Shown here: positions 1 through 4,764 of the stretch, one piece after another | How the letters are laid out: each line of letters begins with the position of its first letter | Position numbering within the stretch: the first letter of the stretch is position 1 | From: JBBRGG01 sp038240875 | GTDB lineage: Bacteria; Planctomycetota; Phycisphaerae; Phycisphaerales; UBA1924 | Length of the DNA: 5,424 nucleotides | Reading direction: 5' to 3' | NCBI GenBank assembly: GCA_038240875.1 | Contig: JBBRGG010000226.1 | Span: 1 to 5,424, forward strand | Notes under the pieces: model-generated | Seen by the model: only the letters and a program-made list of their open reading frames with translations | Database searches by the model: none | What the model was told of the DNA's origin: nothing | Program-made: the position numbers and the translations under genes

Positions 1-51
1 ATCTGGCTTGCTGCACCCCAAATTATGCCAGTAACTTGGAGTAGCCTACCT

Positions 52-78
52 AAAAAGCGAGCCGGAAAGGCTGGCTCG
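52..78 (-). terminator. Rho-independent-type terminator read on the minus strand
   Basis: Read on the minus strand, CGAGCC (78-73) and GGCTCG (63-58) form a perfect 6-bp stem around a 9-base loop, followed directly by CTTTTTA (57-51). On the plus strand the same hairpin is followed only by TAATTC, so the minus direction fits better. An alternative inner pairing, AGCC with GGCT, is possible. It would end a minus-strand transcript arriving from the right, yet no minus-strand gene is visible in 79-590. It could also serve weakly as a bidirectional terminator for a gene left of the window. Confidence 0.45.
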
Positions 79-207
79 TAATTCTTGCATATAGAGTACG
101 TGGGCACTTATAACTCGATAAGGTTCGCGCAGGCGTCGCAAATCAGATTACAAACCGCACGGCGCTTGAAATCTCCGAGAGATCCGAAATCAAATGGTGT
201 AGGTAAA

Positions 208-223
208 TCGCGCTCACGCGCGA
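208..223. repeat. Short hairpin, 6-bp stem with 4-base loop
   Basis: TCGCGC (208-213) and GCGCGA (218-223) are exact reverse complements around the loop TCAC. No T-tract follows on either side, so it does not look like a terminator. It stands out as G+C-rich within an otherwise A+T-rich stretch. The function is unknown; a protein-binding dyad or part of an RNA fold are both possible. Confidence 0.4.
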
Positions 224-486
224 AGGATTGCTACTGCTCACCGAAGGTCATGCAGGTACAGCAATGTGTACCAAGATGTGTAATTATCGAGGCATGACAA
301 CGAGACTGTTGGTACTCTTTAGAAGGGCAAATTTCAATGTTAAACCTGAGATATCGATTACCTCGTTTTTTGGCCTGGGTTCTTTCTTCTGCAGTGTATC
401 AAAATACCGTACGAGCATCAAATAACTCCTAACATGCAGAGTACTAAATGATTATCAAAAATTAAGCAGTAGATGTAAAGCACAGG

Positions 487-503
487 CGGAACGCATGCGT
501 CCG
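487..503. promoter_or_regulatory. Palindrome, possible operator
   Basis: ACGCATGCGT at 491-500 is a perfect 10-bp palindrome. The flanks CGG (487-489) and CCG (501-503) extend the symmetry if A490 is bulged. It lies about 140 bp upstream of the ATG of the CoA-transferase gene, a position compatible with a regulator site. No regulator gene is nearby, and 10-bp palindromes also occur by chance. Confidence 0.25.
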
Positions 504-638
504 TAGAAGAAGTAGTCTTTCTGTGAGAGGCTTTAAGCATTGACCAGGTCTTAACCTACCCGTCTCGCGAAAGTCGGCGGCACTCGTGAGTTGTATTTCA
601 TCTACGTATACAGCCTGGATCCACCCATATCATCACTC

Positions 639-1589
639 ATGATCACTTCCATCTCTGGCTCCAACTCTGGCTCCACCTCCGGCTCAAACCCAGAATCCAA
701 ATCTACTTCTTCCACTCGCTCATCCTCCAAGCTTCGCGACTCTACCGCTGAGGCTTTCGCGGGTCTGCGCGAACGCGGCGTTCTCCGCGACGGCATCACG
801 GTCATGGTCGGCGGCTTTGGCCTTTGCGGCATCCCCGAGCACCTCATCCTCGCGCTGCGTGATTCGGGCGTCAAAAACCTCACCTGCATCTCAAATAACG
901 CTGGCGTCGCGGACTTTGGCCTTGGGCTCTTGCTCCAGACTCGCCAGATAAGCAAAATGATCTCGTCGTACGTCGGCGAGAACGAGATCTTCGAGAAGCA
1001 ATACCTGGGCGGCGAGCTCGAAGTCGAGTTCAACCCCCAAGGCACCCTCGCCGAACGAATCCGAGCGGGTGCCGCGGGAATACCAGCGTTTTACACCGCC
1101 ACCGGCGCGGGCACCCTCGTTGCCAAAGATAAGGAAACCCGAGAGTTTTTCAGGCCCACCGTTGGTCGCTGTGGCGTAACGATTCCTGGCCGAGGGTACG
1201 CAGGTCGCGACCTTGCGACGGAGAAAACAGATACATCTGGCACACCGATCTCTCGCGTTGCACCCGCCGATTCACTGGTCAATGGCGTACCCGAATCGCG
1301 AGAGTACGTTCTCGAAACCGGCCTCTTTGCCGATCTCGCGCTCGTCAAAGCGTTCCAAGCCGATCCCTTCGGTAACCTGACCTATCGCATGACAGCACGC
1401 AATTTCAACCCCATGATGGCCCAAGCCGCAGGGTTTGTGATCGCCGAAGTCGACGAGATCGTCGCACTGGGCGCGCTCAACCCCGACTACATCCACACGC
1501 CTGGAAACTACGTTGATCGTGCCGTCAAGACCGTGTGCACGAAGCGGATCGAGCAGCGAACGATTCGCCCTGATCGATTAACCGATTGA
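639..1589 (+). CDS. scoA: 3-oxoacid CoA-transferase, subunit A, with extension and insertion
   Basis: Subunit A of a succinyl-CoA:3-ketoacid (acetoacetate-type) CoA-transferase, which moves CoA between succinyl-CoA and 3-oxoacids in the cytoplasm. Counting from the ATG at 639 (316 aa), the CoA-binding signature GGFGLCGIPE lies at about 58-67, SNNAG at 85-89, PQGTLAERIRAGAAGIPAFYT at about 133-153, and ARNFNPMMA plus IHTPGNYVDR near the end. The catalytic glutamate of this family sits on subunit B, which is not in the window. The usual length is about 230-240 aa. The surplus is a Ser/Gly-rich N-terminus of about 30 residues and roughly 48 residues inserted at about 171-218, between KETREF and REYVLE. 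I prefer ATG 639 to TTG 591 because neither has a clear ribosome site, and the extra residues from 591 match nothing in the family. The family assignment is firm; substrate specificity is inferred. Confidence 0.9.
   Translation: MITSISGSNSGSTSGSNPESKSTSSTRSSSKLRDSTAEAFAGLRERGVLRDGITVMVGGFGLCGIPEHLILALRDSGVKNLTCISNNAGVADFGLGLLLQTRQISKMISSYVGENEIFEKQYLGGELEVEFNPQGTLAERIRAGAAGIPAFYTATGAGTLVAKDKETREFFRPTVGRCGVTIPGRGYAGRDLATEKTDTSGTPISRVAPADSLVNGVPESREYVLETGLFADLALVKAFQADPFGNLTYRMTARNFNPMMAQAAGFVIAEVDEIVALGALNPDYIHTPGNYVDRAVKTVCTKRIEQRTIRPDRLTD
654..689 (+). repeat. Three tandem 12-bp units in the scoA N-terminus
   Basis: TCTGGCTCCAAC (654-665), TCTGGCTCCACC (666-677) and TCCGGCTCAAAC (678-689) are in-frame copies encoding SGSN, SGST and SGSN. 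They form the core of a Ser/Gly-rich, presumably disordered extension ahead of the conserved CoA-transferase fold, which starts near residue 31. The copies differ by one to three bases, so the array is not brand new. Confidence 0.8.
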
Positions 1590-1645
1590 TTCTCTTTACT
1601 TCGCGACTGGTTGCATGCTCAGCGTTGGTTTACACGTTCCACTTT

Positions 1646-1649
1646 GGAG
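1646..1649 (+). promoter_or_regulatory. Shine-Dalgarno site deciding the start at 1656
   Basis: GGAG ends 6 bases before ATG 1656, which is ideal spacing. This favours ATG 1656 over the in-frame TTG at 1611, which has no such site and would put a non-hydrophobic stretch before the first membrane helix. Confidence 0.65.
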
Positions 1650-1655
1650 TACGCC

Positions 1656-2192
1656 ATGAAATCGATCTTGGGCTTCGCTTTCCTGCTCTTAGGCATAGGT
1701 ATCATCGTCTTTGGCATGTCGCTCGCGCTGCGCCCTGTGATCAACATGTACTCCGAAGCGCTCAACAACCCCATGGGTTCGGACCCCGCGGCGGACAGCG
1801 GCGGCGGCCAAAGCAGTGGGGGCGATGCACAAAGTCGTGGTGGAAGTAACGTGGGCGGCCTAAGCAACGTGAACACCACCGTGCCAAACCGCATGTTCCA
1901 TGGCATAGCGATCGCGGCAGCTGGGCTTGTGCCTTTGATCGCGGGCACAGTATTGATCAAAATCGCTATCTTCCAGAAGATCCGTAACCGCATGCGAGCA
2001 TCGTCCGCTCGAAGTGTTGGTGCTGGAGCGAAACTAAACCAATCTTCGCAGCCGACCACCGAGATGGCATATCGAGCCCCAGCGCCGAGCAATTCACCCG
2101 GAGCCGCCAAGGCCGCTGGCCCGCAACCAGTGCGATTGAACGCACCAAAGAGCCAGCAACCAAATCCGTTTGGCACGCGACCAAATCAATGA
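1656..2192 (+). CDS. Small membrane protein with two predicted helices, function unknown
   Basis: I do not recognise a family. The 178-aa product has a hydrophobic segment at about residues 4-25 (rich in Ile, Leu, Phe and Gly) and a second at about 83-106. The link between them (26-82) is rich in Gly, Ser, Asn and Gln, including runs such as SGGGQSSGGD. After the second helix comes a basic patch (QKIRNRMR, 107-114) and then a Pro/Ala/Ser/Gln-rich tail to the end. By the positive-inside rule both termini would be cytoplasmic and the Gly/Ser loop external; this is inference. The first helix could instead act as an uncleaved signal anchor, since no clear signal-peptidase site follows it. The gene lies 66 bp after scoA on the same strand and may share its transcript, though the products show no functional link. 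It probably is a real gene because of the good ribosome site and coherent two-helix pattern. Confidence 0.7.
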   Translation: MKSILGFAFLLLGIGIIVFGMSLALRPVINMYSEALNNPMGSDPAADSGGGQSSGGDAQSRGGSNVGGLSNVNTTVPNRMFHGIAIAAAGLVPLIAGTVLIKIAIFQKIRNRMRASSARSVGAGAKLNQSSQPTTEMAYRAPAPSNSPGAAKAAGPQPVRLNAPKSQQPNPFGTRPNQ

Positions 2193-2235
2193 TCGCCTCT
2201 TTTAAATTGGCAAGCCCTGGCGCGAATCAACGATG

Positions 2236-2264
2236 TTTCCTTCGCGTGATATCGCCGATATACT
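2236..2264 (+). promoter_or_regulatory. Candidate sigma70-type promoter for thrS
   Basis: TATACT at 2259-2264 matches five of six -10 consensus bases. A 17-bp spacer leads back to TTTCCT (2236-2241), a poor -35 with about three matches. The predicted start near 2271 would give a leader of about 214 nt before the thrS ATG, containing all the hairpins described below. The weak -35 suggests an activator or another sigma factor, or that the call is wrong. Confidence 0.4.
2249..2261. promoter_or_regulatory. 13-bp palindrome overlapping the thrS -10 box
   Basis: ATATCG (2249-2254), a single C, then CGATAT (2256-2261) form a perfect dyad. Its right arm covers the first three bases of TATACT. A repressor bound here would block RNA polymerase. 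A second, looser inverted repeat, CGCGAA (2221-2226) with TTCGCG (2241-2246), lies just upstream over the -35 area. No regulator gene is present in the window. Confidence 0.35.
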
Positions 2265-2319
2265 AGAGTCGTGACTTTCTACCAGCCCAATCTCACGACG
2301 ACATGCACGCATCTATGTT

Positions 2320-2342
2320 GCGGATGATTGGCAAACATCCGC
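2320..2342 (+). promoter_or_regulatory. First thrS leader hairpin
   Basis: GCGGATG (2320-2326) pairs perfectly with CATCCGC (2336-2342) around the 9-base loop ATTGGCAAA. No T-tract follows, so it is not itself a terminator. Its loop sequence TTGGC (2328-2332) is complementary to GCCAA (2365-2369) at the loop of the next hairpin, so a kissing contact is possible. CAAACA (2332-2337) is also complementary to TGTTTG (2380-2385) in the T-rich tail downstream, which offers a competing long-range pairing. Confidence 0.55.
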
Positions 2343-2358
2343 GTCCTTGCTCTTGCTT

Positions 2359-2388
2359 CGCCCGGCCAACCGCCGGGCGTGTTTGTTT
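2359..2388 (+). terminator. Leader terminator or antiterminator hairpin upstream of thrS
   Basis: CGCCCGGC (2359-2366) and GCCGGGCG (2372-2379) make a perfect 8-bp, all G-C stem with a 5-base loop, followed by TGTTTGTTT (2380-2388). This is a strong stem with an imperfect T-tract. If transcription of thrS starts near 2271, the hairpin lies inside the leader and would act as an attenuator. Otherwise it could be the terminator of the membrane-protein gene ending at 2192, although 166 bp is far for that. Confidence 0.6.
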
Positions 2389-2405
2389 AAGTTCACGCCG
2401 TTTTT
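2376..2405 (+). terminator. Alternative terminator hairpin, exclusive with the preceding one
   Basis: GGCGTG (2376-2381) is the exact reverse complement of CACGCC (2394-2399). The loop is 12 bases, and G plus an unbroken TTTTT (2401-2405) follows. The left arm shares 2376-2379 with the 3' arm of the 8-bp hairpin, so only one of the two can form. This matches the layout of antiterminator/terminator pairs in attenuators. The 12-base loop and 6-bp stem make it weaker than the first hairpin. Confidence 0.45.
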
Positions 2406-2412
2406 GCTCAAT

Positions 2413-2447
2413 CTCTCCCCCGACCCTGCTCTCCCCCGACCCTGCTC
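2413..2447 (+). repeat. Tandem duplication of a 16-bp pyrimidine-rich unit
   Basis: CTCTCCCCCGACCCTG occurs twice in perfect tandem (2413-2428 and 2429-2444), followed by CTC of a third partial copy. It lies between the leader hairpins and the thrS ribosome site. The exact identity of the copies implies a recent duplication or functional constraint. It is likely unstructured in RNA because it is nearly free of purines. Confidence 0.85.
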
Positions 2448-2473
2448 GCTCCGCACACGCCTCTTCTTTCTTC

Positions 2474-2477
2474 AGGA
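2474..2477 (+). promoter_or_regulatory. Shine-Dalgarno site of thrS
   Basis: AGGA ends 7 bases before ATG 2485. It fixes the start, which also gives the expected TGS-domain N-terminus (MLTITLPDGK). Confidence 0.7.
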
Positions 2478-2484
2478 TTAATCG

Positions 2485-4701
2485 ATGCTCACCATCACCC
2501 TTCCCGACGGCAAGACCAAGTCCTTCGACAAGCCCGCCACCGGGCTCGAAGTCGCTCAATCTATCGGCAGCGGGCTCGCCAAAGCCGCCCTTGCCATCAA
2601 GGTCGATGGCGTCACCAAAGACCTCTCCTTCGTCATCGATCACGATGCCGCCGTCGCGATCATCACCACTCCAAAGCCCTCGCAAACTGCGTCGAAAGAC
2701 GTTCTCGACCTCATCCGCCATTCCGCGGCTCACGTGATGGCCGAGGCGATTCAAGACGTCGTCGGCAAGGAAGTTCTTCTCGCTTACGGCCCCGCCACCG
2801 ACACCGGCTTCTTCTACGACATGTTCGTCCCTGAAGGTAAGAAGATTTCCAGCGATCACTTCGACGCGATCAACGCACGCATCGCCGAGATCATTAAAGA
2901 AGATCGCGCGTTTAATCGTTATGAACAGTCCGCCAGCGAAGGCCTCGCAAGGCTGAAGTCAGATGGTAACAAATACAAAGTCGACAACGCCGAACGCGCG
3001 ACGGGCGTTGCTTTATCGGTGTATCGCGGTGTAAAGTCCGCCTTTCAAGAAGTAGCAGGCGCGCAATCACAAGACGCCGCGAGCCTGCGGCTTTCCTTCT
3101 ACGCCACCGGCGCGCCTGGCAAAAACTGGGAAGACCTCTGCCGCGGGCCGCATGTGCCTTCGACCGCGAGAATCGGCGCCGCTCGCGTGATGTCTCTCGC
3201 TTCCGCCTACTGGCATGGCGATGAAACTTCCGACCGCCTCATCCGCGTCTATGGCACCGCCTTTCCCTCCCAAGCCGAGCTCGACGAATTCCTCCGCCAA
3301 AAAGATGAAGCCGCCAAACGCGACCACCGCGTCATCGGCAAAGCTCTCCGCCTCTTCCACATCGACGAAGAAGTAGGCCAAGGTCTCATCCTCTGGACTC
3401 CCAAGGGCGCGGTCATTCGCAAAGAGCTTCAGAACTTCATCGGCCTCGAACTCCGCAAGCAAGGCTACACCGAAGTCTTCACCCCACACATCGGCCGCCT
3501 CGAACTCTACAAAACTTCCGGCCACTTTCCCTATTACAAAGACTCACAATTCGCGCCCATCGTCGAGCGCGCCGCCCTCGAAGAACTTAGCAAAACCGGC
3601 TGTTCCTGTGCCGACATGATGAACCGCGTCGAAGGCGTTTCCGCGCGTCTCGCCAACGGCATCAACGAACGCACCGGCAAACAAACCATCACTAAAGACC
3701 GCATCCTTCCCGATGATCAACTCCTCGAAGGCTTCATGCTCAAGCCCATGAACTGCCCGCACCATGCCAAGATTTTCGCCAGCGCGCCACACTCCTATCG
3801 CGACATGCCCATCCGCCTCGCCGAATTTGGCACCGTTTACCGCTGGGAACAATCCGGCGAGCTCAACGGCTTGACTCGCGTCCGCGGCTTTACCCAGGAC
3901 GACGCTCACCTCTTCTGCACCGAAGACCAGATTCCCACCGAGATCCAAGGCTGTCTGAGCCTCGTCAAAATCATCTTCAACGTGCTAGGTATGAAGGACT
4001 ATCGCGTTCGTGTCGGCCTGCGCGACCCCAACGCCGACAAGTACACCGGCACTAGAGAAAATTGGGACAAGGCCGAAGCCGCGTGCCTAGACGCCGCCAA
4101 ATCTCTCGGCGTTCCCTTCAGCCAGGAACCAGGTGAAGCCGCTTTCTACGGCCCGAAAATCGACTTTGTCGTTAAGGACGTCATCGGCCGCGAATGGCAG
4201 CTCGGCACCGTCCAAGTTGATTACAACATGGCTATCCGCTTCGACCTTTCTTACATCGGGCCCGACAACAAAGCCCATCGCCCCGTCGTCATCCACCGCG
4301 CGCCCTTTGGCTCCATGGAGCGTTTCTGTGGCGTGCTCATCGAACACTTCGCTGGCGCGTTCCCCACGTGGCTCAGCCCAGAACAAGTTCGCGTGCTACC
4401 GATCTCTGAGAAGACCAACGATTACGCGCTAGGCGTGGTCGCCAAACTCATGGATGTTGGCGTACGCGCGACCATCGACTCTGGGCCAGATCGAATCCAA
4501 GGCAAGATCAAGATCGCCGCAGATGAAAAGATTCCCTACCTGCTCATCGTCGGCCCGCGCGACGCAGAAAATAACGCGGTCTCTGTGCGAGCGCGTGGCG
4601 TTGAGAAAGACCTTGGCGCGATGCCTTTGGACTCCTTTGTCGCCGCGATCAAGGCCGAGATCGACAACAAAAATGCAGAATTGACGGTTAAGCCAAGCTG
4701 A
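2485..4701 (+). CDS. thrS: Threonyl-tRNA synthetase with two insertions
   Basis: Class II synthetase that charges tRNA-Thr with threonine in the cytoplasm and edits mischarged Ser-tRNA-Thr. Domains in order: TGS (about 1-62), editing domain (about 70-260), catalytic core (about 275-630) and anticodon-binding domain (about 634-735). Editing residues are visible as HSAAH (His79, His83) and DLCRGPH (Asp217, Cys219, His223). Zinc ligands correspond to E. coli Cys334, His385 and His511: Cys424 in MNCPHH, His475 in QDDAH and His604 in VVIHRAPFGSMER. Motif 2 is YRWEQSGELNGLTRVRGF and motif 3 is HRAPFGSMER. At 738 aa it exceeds the 642 aa of E. coli. About 31 extra residues lie in the editing domain between His83 and Cys219, and about 52 between SGH347 and Cys424, the latter containing GCSC (372-375). 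No key residue is missing, so it should be active. Transcription is probably attenuated by the leader. queA follows 63 bp downstream. Confidence 0.97.
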   Translation: MLTITLPDGKTKSFDKPATGLEVAQSIGSGLAKAALAIKVDGVTKDLSFVIDHDAAVAIITTPKPSQTASKDVLDLIRHSAAHVMAEAIQDVVGKEVLLAYGPATDTGFFYDMFVPEGKKISSDHFDAINARIAEIIKEDRAFNRYEQSASEGLARLKSDGNKYKVDNAERATGVALSVYRGVKSAFQEVAGAQSQDAASLRLSFYATGAPGKNWEDLCRGPHVPSTARIGAARVMSLASAYWHGDETSDRLIRVYGTAFPSQAELDEFLRQKDEAAKRDHRVIGKALRLFHIDEEVGQGLILWTPKGAVIRKELQNFIGLELRKQGYTEVFTPHIGRLELYKTSGHFPYYKDSQFAPIVERAALEELSKTGCSCADMMNRVEGVSARLANGINERTGKQTITKDRILPDDQLLEGFMLKPMNCPHHAKIFASAPHSYRDMPIRLAEFGTVYRWEQSGELNGLTRVRGFTQDDAHLFCTEDQIPTEIQGCLSLVKIIFNVLGMKDYRVRVGLRDPNADKYTGTRENWDKAEAACLDAAKSLGVPFSQEPGEAAFYGPKIDFVVKDVIGREWQLGTVQVDYNMAIRFDLSYIGPDNKAHRPVVIHRAPFGSMERFCGVLIEHFAGAFPTWLSPEQVRVLPISEKTNDYALGVVAKLMDVGVRATIDSGPDRIQGKIKIAADEKIPYLLIVGPRDAENNAVSVRARGVEKDLGAMPLDSFVAAIKAEIDNKNAELTVKPS

Positions 4702-4764
4702 TCTCCAGTTTCCTTCCCCAAGGCGTCATACTTCGACATCTGCCTACGTGTGTACCCTCGACCA

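Larger units (their letters stand above)
1..638. other. Gene-free, low-GC stretch upstream of the CoA-transferase gene
   Basis: I find no gene I can support here. The short open frames (longest about 70 codons) give peptides with no recognisable family, no Shine-Dalgarno site and no protein-like composition. Base composition is visibly more A+T-rich than the genes downstream: hand counts of two 60-base lines give about 47% and 37% G+C. What it does hold: a minus-strand terminator-like hairpin at 52-78, a 6-bp stem with a 4-base loop at 208-223, and a 10-bp perfect palindrome at 491-500. Possible promoter pieces for the downstream gene are TTGACC at 540-545, with no good -10 at normal spacing, and TATACA at 607-612, which would start transcription near 619, just before the ATG at 639. 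The stretch could be a decayed gene, an unrecognised RNA gene or a long promoter region. Confidence 0.6.

Noticed and set aside
85..425. Two small plus-strand open frames (70 and 65 codons)
   Set aside because: They have no ribosome site, no recognisable motif and overlap each other in different frames within A+T-rich sequence.
540..568. TTGACC (540-545) as the -35 of a scoA promoter
   Set aside because: At 16-18 bp spacing the sequence is TCTCGC-like, which is not a -10 box. It may still belong to a non-standard promoter.
591..638. TTG 591 as the start of scoA
   Set aside because: The extra 16 residues match nothing in the family, no ribosome site precedes it, and a possible -10 (607-612) lies downstream of it.
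1611..1655. TTG 1611 as the start of the membrane protein
   Set aside because: ATG 1656 has GGAG at ideal spacing and begins directly with the membrane helix.
2320..2342. First leader hairpin as a mimic of the tRNA-Thr anticodon arm, as in the E. coli thrS operator
   Set aside because: The loop can be read as UU-GGC-AA, but GGC is an Ala anticodon. ThrRS needs G35 and U36, and here position 36 would be C. The loop is also 9 bases rather than 7.
2271..2405. T-box riboswitch ahead of thrS
   Set aside because: The conserved T-box sequence (AGGGTGGNACCGCG-like) is absent from the leader, and no specifier loop could be identified.
2303..2737. Open frame of 144 codons crossing the thrS leader, considered as a leader peptide
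   Set aside because: It has no Thr-codon cluster and no good ribosome site, and it runs deep into thrS in another frame, where its composition is that of an out-of-frame shadow.
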